This document shows positions 1-13,790 of a DNA stretch of 64,000 nucleotides, piece by piece. The translations under genes and the position numbers were made by a program. This stretch comes from Coniella vitis (lineage: Eukaryota > Ascomycota > Sordariomycetes > Diaporthales > Schizoparmaceae). The notes under the pieces were generated by a model. It was not told the DNA's origin, searched no databases, and saw nothing but the letters and a program-made list of their open reading frames with translations. Every line of letters begins with the position of its first letter. The stretch's first letter is position 1. The stretch spans positions 682,001 through 746,000 of the forward strand of contig WUJK01000005.1 in NCBI GenBank assembly GCA_011317545.1, read 5' to 3'.

Positions 1-956
1 CCACGCGCTGGCGATACCGTATACGGCACGCACGCATGTGTGCTGAGCCCAGATCCCTATCCTGTGCTCGCCACATCGCAGTTGTCTTGTGTGACAGAAG
101 AAACGGCAGAGGCGAACAGGTACACCTACCTGCCTTCTGGGACATTGGCCATGGGGACATTGTGGGAAACCCTGAGGAGGACCAGCACAAACAACGACGA
201 CATGCCATCACAAATTCGCTCGATACTGGACACGGCTGGGAAAAACCACCTGGGGGAACCTTTCGGGCTGGAACAGCGGATGCCTGCTCTTGTACAACCC
301 CTTTGCGCGTCAAGCCCTCGCTCTCTTTTGTTTTTTTTTGGGGGAGACATGCTTGTGACGTTTGCCTCATTGCTCGAGAAATCCTAATTATCTGACAGTC
401 TCGTATGCACGAGTGTTGACTGTGCGAGTCAGCAGTTACTTCACGAGGACCGTCACGTTTGTTTCAAAACCACAATTCGGCCGAGACTTTGGAGCCCCGT
501 CTGGGCCAAGCAAATACAAATCCATGTTTTTCTGTTCCAGGTACGTACTACTAATCTTACCATCTATGTACTGATCATTTCGTTGGCTCGGCTCTTCCTT
601 GCTGCGCTCGCTCTTCTGAGGTCCCACCGCACACTCACTCCTCGCAGCCCAGCAAGCAGCCCCATGTGGTGGTGGGTTTTCTTCAACACGAAAGGCCCCC
701 CCCCCCAGTCAGCTTTTGCGGAGCACGCCATGTTTCACATGCTTTGTGCCTGGATTTGCTGCAAAATAAAAAAAAGGACAAAAACAAAAAGAGGTGATAT
801 GTTGTGTTTAGGTTTGGACCCGGGGGGTCAGCGTTTGAATTTGTCTTTCAGCCCCGAGCTAATTCTTTTGACAACCGCAGTCCCAAACTCTTTTTTTTCC
901 CTTTCGAGTTACGCATCCCATGTATGAGTGTAAGCAATGTAATGCAACGTTTCCAG

Positions 957-971
957 CTGTCTGTCTGTCCC

Positions 972-1018
<47 letters not shown>

Positions 1019-1019
1019 G
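957..1019. repeat. (CTGT)n microsatellite
   Basis: About fifteen tandem CTGT units with one interruption (CCCT) near the left end. It lies in gene-free sequence. Confidence 0.95.
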
Positions 1020-1134
1020 CCCGCGTACACGTTATGTACATGTGTACAATCTCGGTCTTGCCCAGCTGAATTGCTTCTCGGGAAAAGAAGGGGGCTATTT
1101 TCCCCACCGGAAACCGCATTGTCATTGTCAATGT

Positions 1135-1160
1135 CGTTGCGTTGCGTTGCGTTGCGTTGT
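1135..1160. repeat. (GTTGC)n pentanucleotide repeat
   Basis: Five tandem GTTGC units followed by degenerate copies (GTTCT, GTTTT). A related degenerate GTTGC-like array occurs near 58600. Confidence 0.9.
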
Positions 1161-1440
1161 TCTGTTTTGTGTTGCGTTGCTTTCTTTGTGTGCCTCCTTT
1201 TTTTTTTTCTGTTTTCTGCCTTGGGATCGTTGCCATTGTTGATAGGCCAGGTTCCGAAGCCGTGCGTGTGTATGTTTTGGGCAAAAAAGTCTAGAGCAGA
1301 AGAAGAGAAAAGCAAACAAAAAAGAAAAAACACAGCCCCTGGAGCAAGGTTTTCGCACCATGGTGGTGTACAGTATGATGCCCACCCCGGCGAGCAGCAA
1401 AAATCCCCATAGAGTTTTGTTGTTTTTCCTTGGCGCGAGA

Positions 1441-1443
<3 letters not shown>

Positions 1444-1476
<33 letters not shown>
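1444..1476. repeat. (AC)n microsatellite
   Basis: About sixteen uninterrupted AC dinucleotides in non-coding sequence. Confidence 0.95.
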
Positions 1477-1477
<1 letters not shown>

Positions 1478-1622
1478 GCAAAGGCCCAAAGTCACAAGGA
1501 ACCGAGGAGAGATAAGGAAGAAGAAGAAGGACAAAAATATCATTTCAAACGCATCTTGTGTCGTCGATATGTGCACAAGGTTTAATTCTCTCATGGATCC
1601 GTCATGGACTTGGAGTGACTTT

Positions 1623-1627
<5 letters not shown>

Positions 1628-1657
<30 letters not shown>
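1628..1657. repeat. (CT)n microsatellite
   Basis: About fifteen CT dinucleotides in non-coding sequence, followed by further polypyrimidine tracts up to about 2120. Confidence 0.95.
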
Positions 1658-1660
<3 letters not shown>

Positions 1661-4600
1661 GTGTTCTCTTCTGAAAATCACGCGAGAACGTATCAAAAAA
1701 GGTCAAACAAGGAATAGACAAGTCCAAGCGGCAATACAAACTCGATGGTCGGGTCGATCAGGAACGGCACGAGGTGCAGAGCATGCAACGGCCCGTACAC
1801 TTGCTACATGGCCTTTTTTTTTTCTCTTTTCTTTTTCTTTTCCTTCCCCTTTTTCTCTGTTCTTTTTTATTTTCCCCCAGAAGCCTGGTAACTCGAGCTT
1901 TCTTCCTAGCAAAAAAAAAGGGGGGGGGGGAAGAAAAGAGACAGGCTGTGCCCATGTTCTATGCCTGTGCCCTTGTGTTGTGTTTCCAAGGCACCACTAT
2001 ATGCAGTATTACTCGACAGAAGATTTGGAGTGTTCTTCTCTTTTCTTTTTCTTTTTTCTTCTTTGAGACACGGCAAACAGTATCAATTACGTCTCTTTTC
2101 TCTCTCTCTCTCTTTTCTAATCAAGGAGAAAGTTCTTCCAAATCGGGGCTCGCTCGTCTATCTGCGCACCACGTTGTTCCTCAACGTCAAGATTCACACA
2201 AAAGGTTTGAGATTCGTGGTGGAAAGGGGGTGGGGGGGGGATGGATCTCCGGAGCTGTCGGTCCGCTCGTGCTTATGGAAAGCAGGAACAGACAGTCTTA
2301 GCAACGCGTGCTCTGCTCTATTGTCTCTGTGAATAGTATGGTTGGATGGATGGATAGTCTCTGGGGGGCAGAGCAACCGTCTTTTTGCGCGATTGGGGCG
2401 TTGAAACGGTGGCTAGAAACGTCTTTGTGCATGGGCCACTTTGCGACGGCGAGATAGCGACAAGATGCTTTGGCAACAACTGAATGAATATTACAAATAA
2501 AAAAAGAAAAGGCATATCTTGTATCTTTGCGAACCTAGTGACGGGATCCAAGCGGGAAATCGCGAAAGCCAAGACGTGGGTTAGGAAACAAGGACAAAAA
2601 GAAGGGGGAAAAAAATGCAATATGCAGTGGGATTGCAACAAAAGGACATGTGGCATTGAAACCATCGACAGTTCAGGCTCAAGTTTCGAGCACGTCACAG
2701 TGAGGGACAAGCTCAGAGCACAACGTGCCAACATAAGCTTTTTTCCTCTCTTTTTTGTATCTTGTATCGTGTATCGTGTGGATTGGAAACCCCAATTGTG
2801 TGGCAATTTGTACCTTTTACACGAGAAAGACTGTGTTCATACCTACGTAGGTATGTAACCTCATGTGAAATCCAGCCAATACGATTTTCTTTTTCGTGAG
2901 TTTCGACGAATTGTGGCAATCACCACCGCTCCGTCTGGACTGGATCCATTTGTGCCCAAGTTTCTTTGCTTGTGTAGACCTACACGCCAGCATTGTCAGT
3001 ATTGGACCATGTAGTGTGCGCTGGATATCCAGAGGCTCGTCTCACATGTTTTGTAGATGAGCTCGAGGCACCACCATTCTGCGCAGCTTTCTGCAGCACA
3101 AACCATGTCAAACCCAGGCACAGCAGAGGCAGCCAATGGCAAAAGTCTATACATTACATCGGTTCTGCTCATGGCGACAAAGCCCCGCGTGCGGACAAGC
3201 TGGAGTGAGGACGGCAGAGTCCCTTGAACCGGAGGTTTCGCCTAGAGTGCACGGTGTTTTCCCGCTCGCTTTGCGGCAATTGGTGCATGAGAGAATCGAT
3301 CGTTATCATCATGGCCACCTACTACTAAGAGTGGTCTCATTTATTTCCTGTGTCTTCTGCAGAGATACCTTTCAGCCCCCCGAGGTACACCAAGTGCCAC
3401 GTACCGAACTGACCAGACGGAGGTTTTCGGATGCTGGCTCGAAGTAATTTTGACAACGGACACACGAGTCAACAAAGAAAATGGTTAGGTTTGGTGAATA
3501 TCCGTAGCGGGCGCAGACCTGTAAACCCTATTGCACGCAAACCTTGGGAAGCATAGTAGACAAAAAGGACTTTAAGCTCGCGCCAGATCGGGGAATCCAA
3601 ATTATAACGTTTGGCATCCGTTGGTAGTGCCTCCAGATCTCACCAAAACAAATCTGTATTTCCTCGCCGTGGTAGTCATAGACGGTAGTGATACATTCCA
3701 AAGGTCGCCAACCGTATGCTAGTCACCCGTGATTATCAAATCATGATGATGGGAGTAGTATCAAGATACTTGTGGTTGCGAATCTCCATGACTGTCGCTT
3801 TCCCGCCTCAGAGCGCTGAGCTGGTGCCACGGGACTTCCCAAGGACCACTGGACCGTTGATAACGTTCCCAGGCCGTGTGCCCGAGGGGGGCCTCGATGT
3901 TGCTTGTAGAAAAAAGACCCCAACGTCAACATGGCGTGAAAGAGACCGGCAAAACCACGGCTCCACTCCGGTCTCCCACCACCCCCCATCGATAGCGTCG
4001 CCACGCTTTCTTACCGCCATGACAGAAGTTGGACCACCGCTTGGACATTCATTCCCATCGATCAGTGTGTGGCGATTTTCGAAACAAAAAAAAACAACAA
4101 ATAACAAAATCAAACAAGACTCGATCAAAGAAAGGCCTTCGCAGAGATCCCGCTGCATGTCGTTGCCGGAGAGTAAGCACGTTGGGGACAGGCTCTTTTT
4201 TTTAATTGCCATATCATTCGTGTGCATGATAAAGTCGACATGGCGCCTCAGGTCAAGAGACCAGGCGTATGATACCTTGTTGTGAAAGAGAAAATGAGAT
4301 TTTAGCATATCCCGTTGCAGAAAAGTCGTCAGGAAAGGCTGAGCAGAATGCAGCTGGGAAAGGATGGTCTCTCAATGACGAAGGGTAAGCACTATAAAAC
4401 ATGAGCTGATTTAGATTCATCAGCTCTTGTGATAAATCGGTTAGCCTTGTATATTATAATTTTGGCCTTGACAGTGAAAAGCTCGGGTTGTCAAGGAAGT
4501 CTGCGAAGTCAAGCAAGGCTTGATCGCTTTCCTGATTTGTCTAATTACGCATGGTCTGCTATCACGAAATGTCGTCAACAGGTGCTTGCCCGCTATTCAC

Positions 4601-6968
4601 GCGAGCGACATTTGGTAAGGAAACCATTAGTTACGGGTTTCTTGTTCCCTTTGGTTGAACCAAGAGATTCCGGGCAAGTTCTGGGTCTGGGCCTGGAGAA
4701 GATGCTCCTACATCCATCCAGCTAGACAACGGAGAACACTTTGCTCTCCTTTTGGAGTACTTGTATTACCCTCCATGCAGGTTCAAGTGGTTCATATTGA
4801 TGTTCATGCAGTTAAATGTGAGTGATAGACGGCTCAGTTTACCGTCTATGAGACTAAACTTGGCCCACGTATAGAATGTAGCCCTCAGCAATAAAGAGTA
4901 AATGACGTCCCATATTTTCAAAAAAAAAAAAATACCGAATTGTAGACAAAATATTGAGCAAGGAGGGATAAATAAACATGCATCCGAGTACACCGAGTAT
5001 TTCACTATTACTCTTTTGAGATTTCTCGTCTCAAAGTGCAACAGCACCTGATCGTGGCAACATTGAAGCTGCAATAAGAAGTCACAAGAGCATGCAATGA
5101 TCTGACCGTATATCATGATATAAAGCTAATATCAAATACTGACGATCTGCGCGTCAGCTCTGCAAGTGTCTCTATGATTACAGTTCAAATTGATGTGCAG
5201 GCTGTTATTACTAAGACTCCCAAAATTAGCTGTCCTGGAGTCTTCCATCCGATCATTCTGACTTGTATCATGGAATCATGTGCAAGAGAACTCATGCCCA
5301 TAACTCGACTACTCCCCATGAATGTATGTCTTGTTTGTTTTCGCCCCAAGACTCCACCACGCCCACGGGTTGATATTACCAAGTTTCTCCTTACTTCCAA
5401 GGCACCGGCAGGTTCATAGATGGAAATTTGCTTTCTCACCGGTGGCAGGACAAGGCGTGCAAATCACTTACGACAACAAAAAACAAAGCGAAAATGATAT
5501 AATGGAAAAAGAGCACAAAGATACTCCGCTTGGGTCAGGCACGGAGAACAACAGTCGTAAGGAGCCCACCGCCGAATTCTCGCGCGCGACTCATCATCTA
5601 TGATGAGAAAAGGCTCCTTGAATTGCAAGTAGTGCGCGAAATATGTGCTGTGATGTCCAATCTATGAATAACAATCTCCAGCATAACCCACAATAAGATA
5701 AATAGGAAGGTCGAGTCACCAAGAACAAATACTCCAGGCTTTAATCACAGTTGTATGCTTTTTTCAAGACTGAAAAACCCTAAGATCACAGGGCTGGACC
5801 CCTCAGGTACGCTCTACCATCTACTGGGTCTGCTTGTTCCATTCGGAACTTGTGCACAGATATGCTCAGAACGAAACGTCCAAACATCCTGCTATTCGTA
5901 CCCTACTCTGGATTCAGGCTAGCTTGTTCGTATCCGTCTCTCGATCAAATACGAAGAGAGCGGGCCTGAAACTCGCTAGACCGTGAATTACTACGCCCGT
6001 GACAATGGGGAGAATTGAAGAGAGTTTCATGATTCGGACCACAAACATTCCATTCCACTCTTTGATAGCAAATACGAGATTCAACGGCAGAACACGGTAG
6101 CGCATCCCCAAAGACATAGCTCCGAATCGCGAGCAAAATAATACAGGCAACGCCGTGTTTACGCGAACCAACTCATTCTTCAATCTTCAGTGCAATCTTG
6201 GTGTATTTCGTTCTCAAAAGACAGAGAGAGATTGTGAGAGCAGTTGTTGCACTTTGTAAGCTTGCACAATGGAGGTGATGCTTCATTCTTACGCATGTGG
6301 CTAGCATGTGTACATGCTCAAAACTTGGTTCTGCTCAGATAACCATCCTATCACTGTGAGATAAGAAAGAACTAGGTTAACTAACCATTACCAGTGTACT
6401 CGTGTTCCCAGTGTTGTCAATTTCTGGCGCAAGGGTTGAGGAAGTAGGCGAGTGATCATCGTAGTGAAAACGAACCACACAAGGTTCATGAGCTGAAGTA
6501 TTACGTGGCACGTTGATCAATAAAGATTTAAAAGACATTTTATCAACTAAAGAAATAAATTCACTATGACTAGATATTGAGTAAAAACAACTAGCATCAT
6601 AAGAAAATAAGAAGAATGATTCGACTGGAGCATGTTCAACCACGGATGGCTTGAAACTCAGCAACCCAGTATCGTTCTAAGAGCTTGCTGCGAACACAAA
6701 ATGGAAAATAAGAGCAAAAATAAAATTCCAACCAAAGAGATTTTGAACAGCAAGACATGTGAAGAGATTAATAATGATAGTAAATGGCACAGTAAACGGT
6801 ACCTTGAGAACAGGACAACAAGCAGACCCTCCCAACGCCCAACGTCTTATAACTCCTTATATCATTGTTGTGAATGCAAAGGAAAACCTGCAAGAAGAGA
6901 AAAACACAAATGATCCAAACGCTTGAGAGCCAGTCCAAATTTAGGACAAACAAACCAAAATGTACAAT

Positions 6969-9900
6969 CTAGAGAACAGCTTCGCGCATAAAAGCACCCA
7001 GTTGCTTGGCCTGTGAAGTACGTTAGCGATGATGTGTAGAAATGTTGCAAGGCAAATGAAGAAAACTTACCAAATCGCCATGCATCATGGAAAAGTGGTT
7101 GCCGGGTAGATGCCTCATCCTCATCTTGGAAATGTCAAGGTACTCGTCCCATCGGTTTGGACCAAAGTCGGTACGGTTGTCAAGGAGGAAAAGAGCATGG
7201 CCGGTGGGGTAAGGGTCGGGACGGGGGTCGGTGGGCAAGTGGCATACACCATCCTCACACCAGATGGCCATGACATTGGGGCACTTGTCCTTGGGAATGG
7301 GCTCCGCAGTATAGTTGCTCAGCGCAGTGACGGATGCGGCAAAATGAGGCAGTAGCCACTCGGGAATCTTCTTTTCGTCACCATCACCCAACAGGCCGAT
7401 GGTGGCGAACCAAGCGTGGAGGCTCTTGGGGAGAGGTTCAATGGTGATGGGGCAGGGGGCATCAATAATGATGAGGTTATCGACCCGCTCGCCAGCTTGG
7501 GTTAGCTGGACAACAATCTCGTAAGCGATAACACCACCAGCGGACCAGCCAGCCAGGCTGTAAGGACCGTGGGGCTGACGACGCTTCATCTCCTCGATAA
7601 ACTTAGTGGCCATTCCGTAGACTCCACACTTGTACTCATCGGGTGTCTTCATAAACGGCGAAAAGAGACCCCACACAGCCCAATGGGGAGCAATATCGGA
7701 GATTTCCGTGTAAGAAGTTGCGCTGCCACTGCCGTCTGGCACCATGAAGAGGTGCTTGGTGGCGGTGCGCTGGCTGCCCTGCAGGAGCACAGAAGTGGCC
7801 TTGCGGTTCGGGTAGTCGTCAACGACGTGCTGGGGCCGGGGAGGCTTGACAATACTGGCTGTGACCTGAGAAGGAGGAATCTTGGACGTCGGGGCTACGG
7901 GAGCCGGCTTGGACACAGATGGTCTCTTGGGCGCCTCAGAAATGCCAAGGGCACGTTCAACATCTTTAAGGGAAGGGTTGGATACGAAGAGGTCAGGTGA
8001 GATATTCTGACCTGTTCTCTCGCGCAAGTTACCTAGGATGGTCAGGGCCATGAGTGAGTCCATGCCAAGATCAGCCAGGTTGGGAGCTGCGATGACCTCT
8101 TCAACTTCAACACCCATCTCGGTGGCGATGACTTCTCGGACAGCTGTCTGAAGATCGTTACTGTCACCTCTGACGCCAGTTGGCTTCTCGTCATTGAGCT
8201 CATTGTCAGGAGTCGTGATGTTGGAAGCTGTGTCAACGTAGTCAGAGGTGCCTTCCGTCTCAGAGCGAGAGTCAATAGACTCTGAAGATGTCGAGTCACG
8301 GCGACCGCTGCTGATCTCAAATTGCTGCAGATGAGCCTTGAAGGCGCCGATGGTTGGGTAATCGTTGAAGACGTGCGAGTTGAGATCCAAGTCAAGGTCC
8401 TCGCGGATGCGACCAGAGACAGTGAGACCCATCAGAGAGTCAACACCAAGATCGGCAAAAGCGATATTGTCGGCGAGCTCGTCGTCGGTTACACCGACTT
8501 CTTTGGCAAGGATCTCCATTACTTGAGTAGTGAGGGAACCAAGCTTCTTGTTGACCTGCGAGATGTTGGAGGTGGTGAGCATCTTCTTCTCCTTGGGAGC
8601 CTTGACGGGCGCCTTGGCGGCAGGTGTGGCACGAGCAGGAGCCGCTGGTGCAGCAGCAGCAGCAGCAGCGGCACCACGCGGAGGCAGAACCATGTTCAGA
8701 ACCTTGCGGGGAATGGCCTGGAAGCGAATATCACCAGTGATGCCAATCAATCGATCACCATCAAAGACGTAGACGTCACCAGCCATCATCTTGGTACCCT
8801 TGACAGGTTGCATGCGAATGTACGACTGGTAGGCCTTGTTGGCGGAGGGCGTTTCGATAAATCTCATGGAGCCCCAGCCGTGAGAGATGAAAACCTGCTC
8901 ACGAGAGTCGACTGCATCCGTGCCGTTGATGATGAAGCCTGAGATGTGGCACAAGCTATCAATCCAGAACGGGCTGAAGAGATAGTTACCCTCCTCGGCA
9001 GAAGTCTGGAAGACAACCTTGGCAGTGGCCTCACATGTCTTGCTGTCGAGGATGACTTCCTCCATTCCACGGTAGCGGCGGTCATAATCGACAAGCGCGG
9101 AGAAGAGCTTGTAAGCAAGGCCACGGCCGATCTTGGAGGCATCTCCGACCTTTTCGGCAGCCCTGAGAGCGTCGATACGACCCTTGATGAGGTAATCGGC
9201 ACGCTCAAATTCGCCAGCCCACTCATCAGTGTTGCCATAGAGGACATCGCAGGTGGCATGCTCGGTCTTCTTGGCACCCTCGCCCGTGTAAAACAGGCAT
9301 TCAGCCTTGCCAGTGGAGACGTCGGCTGTTACCCGCAGACGCAGGATGTGCTTCTCGAGGGTGTCATCAAAGATGAGAGTCTTGGGCACCTCCATGTGAC
9401 CCACGTTGCAACCCAGCTTCTCAGCCTCGGGACGAACGAGCTTGTAGGCATAATCGGCTACAGTCATGGCCATGTCACCGTAGAGAGATGATGGGCACAA
9501 CGGAGCTCCGTTGACAAGATGTCCAGAGACCGCAAGGCGAAGATCCTCGCGAGACAGATTAGACTCAATCTCGACGATGGCAATGTTGTCCTTGACCTCC
9601 TCCCTGACGACCTTTTGCACAGAAGAGGTCGACAGCTTGGGCTTCACAATCTCGGCGGCCGCAGCGGAAGGTGCAGCTGCGACTACACGGTTCTTAGTGA
9701 TGGACCAATCGCCCGTGTACTGCAGCCAGTAGTTTTTCTCGTCAAATGAGTAGGTGGGAAGGTCGAGAATTCGGACAGATGCAGTAAAATCGCTGTGGAA
9801 CTCGGTCCAGTTCAGGTTTAAGCCAGCAGAGTGAAGCGTGCAAAGAGTGGAGCTCAATGTCTTGTAGGTAGGCTCGTTGCGACGGACAGTGGGCACCGCA

Positions 9901-12900
9901 ATGGTTGTGGCGCCATAGGCAGCCTTGACCATATTAGAGCAGATAGGGTGGGGGCCAACCTCGAGCCAAACAGTCTTGTCATCAACAACTCCAGAGCTCT
10001 GAGCGTCCAAAAGACCGCCAAGGAAGTTGACAGCATCTCGGGCATGGTCGCGCAGGTAAGCAGGGGTGATGAGTGCAGACTCGGCAATCTTGCCCAATAG
10101 GGGCGAAATGATTGGGACTTTGGCTGGGTGGAAGGTCACAGCCTGGGCCAGTTCCTCGAATTCTTCCAGGATAGGTTCGACCTGAGCAGAGTGGAAAGCA
10201 AAAGGTACCTTGAGCTGTGTGCACTTCATACCGGCACCAGTGAGCTGACCCGAAATGTCACTGATCTCGTCGGATGATCCTGCAAGCACTGTCTCACGAG
10301 GACCGTTGATGCAGGCAATAGTGACATTGTTCGCCTTCGCACCCAAAGCTTCAGTGACAGTGTCAACCGAGCCCTGAACAGCCAGCATGGAGTGCGTGAA
10401 AGCAGTGCACTTTTCAACCAAAAGGCGTGCGCGAGTACCGACAAGGTAGATGGTGTCGCTGGCGGACAGCACACCGGCAGCTTGGAGAGCAGCATACTCT
10501 CCTAGGCTGTGCCCAAGTACGGCACTAGGCATAACGCCCCACGAGGCCCACAGTCGAGCAAGAGCCATCTCGAAGCTGCAAAGGCCAAGCTGCACAATCA
10601 CAGGAGACAGCTGCTTCAAGTCTTGCTCAGAACCATCGATGAGTGGTAGGAAGGACGGGAAGCCGTGTGTCTGAGCTAACTGGTCGAACTCGTCGATAGC
10701 CTTGTGGAAAATGGCATGCTTCTCGTAGAGATCTTTACCGAGGCCGGCATAGTGCGAGCCCTGGCCAGTGAAGAGGAAGGCCATCTTGGGCTGCTCGGGC
10801 AGAACAGGAGAGAAAGCTTCCTTGAGACGGTCTTGCAAGGCCTTTTGAGCCTCAGAAAGGTCCGCAGCAGTGACATTCATGCGCCAGTAGTGCTGGATCT
10901 TGCGTGCAGTGGTAGAGTAAGCCACGTGAGACAAGGGCGTGTCCTTGTGCTCTTCCATGTAGGCTACCAGCCTTTCAGCGTTCCGGATCATGGCAGCCTT
11001 GGACTTGCCGGTAATGGTGACGACGTGGTGACTGCGCGAGTCTTGAGCTGCATTTTGCTTCCTTGGAGCATCCTCCAACAGCAAGCCGGTGTTGCCACCG
11101 GCAGCGCTGAAGTTGTTGATGAAGACTCGGCGAAGTCCACCATCAGCTCTCTTGAAGGGAGTCTTGTGGAAGGCAATGTTGACGTTGCGCTCAGACAGAT
11201 CCTTGGGGAAGGTCTTGTTGATTTCGCCTTTTATGCCAACGTGAGGAGGGATGGCATTCTTCTGGAGCATCATCAAAACCTTGCAAAGGGCGGTAATACC
11301 GGATGCAGCCTCTCCGTGACCAACATTTGCTTTGACGGCACCCAGGTAAAGGGGCCGGTCCGCAGGGCGTTTTCTGTTGGCCGGAGCAAAGACATTGGTC
11401 ACAGACACCATCTCGGTGCCATCGCCAGCCTGAGTGCCAGTGCCGTGCATTTCGACGTAGTCGACATCAAGCGGGTCAACACCAGCCTGATCAAGGATGG
11501 CCGAGGACAGGAGTGACTGGGTTGGGCCGTGGGGATGCGTGATGGAGATTGCGTCGGCAGAGTGGTTGGTAGCGGTGCCAAGGATGACGGCCAAGATACG
11601 ATCTTGGTCGGCTTCAGCATCTTCCAAGCGCTTGACGACCACCGATGCGCAGCCGTCGCCTCTGCAGTAGCCATCCGCATCATTGTCGAAAGTGGAACAG
11701 GGACCAGTCTTGGACAGGAACTGGCCACGGCTCAGGCCAGCGAAAATGTCAGAGTTGGTCATGCAAGATAGACCGCCGACGATGGCGGTGTCGCAGTCGC
11801 GAGCCCACAGTGAGGAGCAAGCCACGTTCATCGCGGCAGCGCTAGATGAGCATGCAGTGTCAATGTTGAGACTGGGACCGCTGAAGCCAAAGTGGTAGTT
11901 GATTCTACCAGGGCCAAAGGCGCGGACGCCACCCGTGATGAAGTAGGTATCCACCTCCTGGGCGGCGTTGATTTCACGCCAGTCATCGGAGGTCTGTCCG
12001 TAGAATGTGCCAATGCGGTCCAGTTGCGTGGAGGCCGTGCGGTTTGGTACATATCCTGACATCTCAAGCGCCTCGTAGGCGGTAGTCAGAGCCATTCTCT
12101 GCATTGGGTCCGTCTGAAAGGCCTCTCGTGGGGACATGTTAAAGAAGCGAGGGTCAAAGTAGCCTGGCTTCTCGATCCAACAACCATAAGGAGTGTGGCT
12201 AGTGTTGATGGCTTTGCCAGTCGGGTCGACGTGGGTGGCAACAGGGAATCGATCTGATGGGACGACGCGGTGGACGTCTAAACCCTTCTCCAACAGCTCC
12301 CACAGCTTCTCGTGGCTGGCCGCATCTGGAAAGCGACCCGCCATGCCGACAATGGCCAACTTGCACTTTCCGGTCGAGCCGTGGTTTCCAATGCTGCAAG
12401 CAATGCTCTCTTTCGAAATTTGTGGCGGATTCCGAAGAATGATATTATTAGGAGTCTTGCTCTTCAGAAGGCTAGCCAAAGTAGCAGCGTTCTGGGTCGG
12501 GCCAAAGGGTATTATGATGATTGACTTGTCGTCGTGTTTCAACGCCAGCTCCACGCCGGTATCGAGGAACTTATTAAAAACCAAGGTATCATTAAGAATT
12601 TCAAAAACAACTCGCTCGAGAAGGGCAAAAGTTTCGTGCTCTAGAATCCAATCACCGGTCTTGCAAGACATGATTGAAGATCTAGGCTTAGTCTTGTGGA
12701 ATGCGTCCTGGACAGCAGCATCATTGAGTCGCAAGATCTTGGCGACGTCAACCCCCGAATGGAGGTGGGAAGCGTGATACGGTCCATAGACTGGTACTGA
12801 TGTCGGCTCGACTGCCAAGTATCCAGACGAGAAGAACAGCCGAAGTATGTGTGGTGGGCCAGACACTGCAACGCTAGCAACAGAGACGGCGCTGACGTAT

Positions 12901-13679
12901 ATTTGGCTGGCACAGGGAATTTTCTATAAATAAAATTAGTACTCGTTGGTCCATGTGCCAAAGGGTAAAGAAAAAGGCGCCCCCCGGTGGCAGGGCAAGA
13001 GAAGGAAGGAGAAATCTTACCTTCTCTGTGTTGAACTTGTCAAGAGCTGCTTGAGCCTGTTGGGCATCCACTCCGGGGAGCACATGGGTCCAGCTCTGGG
13101 AAGACTCGGCAGGCGGAGACAAGCGCTCGGCCATGGTGGCTACGTAGTGACCGGTGCGGAACGCCATCAGGACGACCTGCACTGCAACAGGCACCAACGT
13201 AGACAATGTGGGTGTGGATGTGATGGCAGCTGCGGCAAACATGCCCAGGCACAAGCCGCCCAGGAACATCTGATCGTGAGGCATAACCAAGTCCTCATGG
13301 TGCTTTTCGGCATAGCTATTAGGGGTTAGTGCGAGCGTTCTTTCAGAGAGTAACGAAAGCGGACGGTCACGGGATAAAGCACTGACTCAATGTAGTGCGC
13401 CAGTTGACATATGCATAGCAGAGCACCGTCTAGACCGGGGTGCTTCTGTTGCTGTGCGTGGTAATTCTCGTTCAGGTTCTGCAGGCTGAGGAACTTTGGT
13501 ATTTTCGTCCTCTCGATCCTTGGCAACGACTCGATCTCTTTTCTCAATCCATGCGCCACCTGCTCGAGAAAGGCGTTGGCGAGGATGCCGCGAGCCTGCT
13601 GGCGGAAGAAGTCGGCCAGGAAGCCATGTGCGTTAGTCGACTGGTCTCCAAACAGGAGAAATGCCAGATTATCAGCCAT
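6969..13679 (-). CDS. Non-reducing polyketide synthase, SAT-KS-MAT-PT-ACP-ACP-TE (pigment/naphthol type)
   Basis: Four exons (13387-13679, 13021-13315, 7071-12923, 6969-7010) join in frame to 2160 aa. Introns are 71, 97 and 60 nt with GT...AG ends, and GTACTAAT-like or GCTAAC branch sites are visible. SAT domain: GLCLG with Cys120, and His246. Ketosynthase: DTACSSS with Cys554, His689 in HGTGT, His732 in NVGH. Malonyl transferase: GHSLG with Ser1002. Product template: His1331 and Asp1518. Two acyl carriers: Ser1692 (GVDSL) and Ser1819 (GMDSL). Thioesterase/Claisen cyclase: GWSAGG with Ser1990 and His2138. All expected catalytic residues are present, so the enzyme looks functional. An Ala/Pro linker separates PT from ACP1. 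Known relatives with two ACPs and a TE make YWA1, 1,3,6,8-tetrahydroxynaphthalene or related conidial pigment precursors from malonyl-CoA in the cytosol; which product is made here cannot be read off. The start is the ATG of the MADNLAF peptide, giving the usual SAT N-terminus. The last 13 residues sit on a 42-nt exon. Confidence 0.95.
8642..8690 (-). repeat. Alanine-coding GCN run inside the PKS gene (PT-ACP linker)
   Basis: A run of GCN codons encodes a mostly alanine linker at about residues 1613-1625, immediately before an Ala/Pro/Lys stretch and the first acyl carrier domain. It is a flexible interdomain tether encoded by a trinucleotide-like repeat, so its length may vary between strains. 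Confidence 0.7.
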
Positions 13680-13780
13680 GGGGAAGACGTGTCGCTGTCG
13701 AGTAGAGGTTTGCAAGGCACTTGCCAGAATGAATGATCAACAACCAAGGACAATGTGAAGAAAGGGACGCCCGTCTGAGG

Positions 13781-13790
13781 ATATATAAAG
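13781..13790 (-). promoter_or_regulatory. TATA-like element upstream of the PKS gene
   Basis: Read on the minus strand the sequence is CTTTATATAT, about 100 nt before the PKS start codon. Position and composition suit a core promoter; the assignment is inference. Confidence 0.45.

Larger units (their letters stand above)
1..6968. other. Intergenic region without a recognisable gene, microsatellite-rich then AT-richer
   Basis: No open reading frame here shows a recognisable domain, and the longest ones are low-complexity or lack a plausible start. The left third (about 300-2400) is dense in pyrimidine tracts and simple repeats, annotated separately. From about 4300 to 6960 the sequence is visibly richer in A and T than the coding regions and still has no recognisable protein. 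It could be spacer or a decayed mobile element, but I see no terminal repeats, reverse transcriptase or transposase remnants. The right end adjoins the 3' end of the polyketide synthase gene. Confidence 0.6.

Noticed and set aside
3716..4285. Plus-strand frame of 189 codons
   Set aside because: No recognisable domain, irregular composition, and an equally long frame exists on the opposite strand.
4300..6960. Possible mutated (RIP-affected) transposon relic in the AT-richer block
   Set aside because: AT-rich by eye, but no terminal repeats or transposon protein remnants; dinucleotide indices were not computed.
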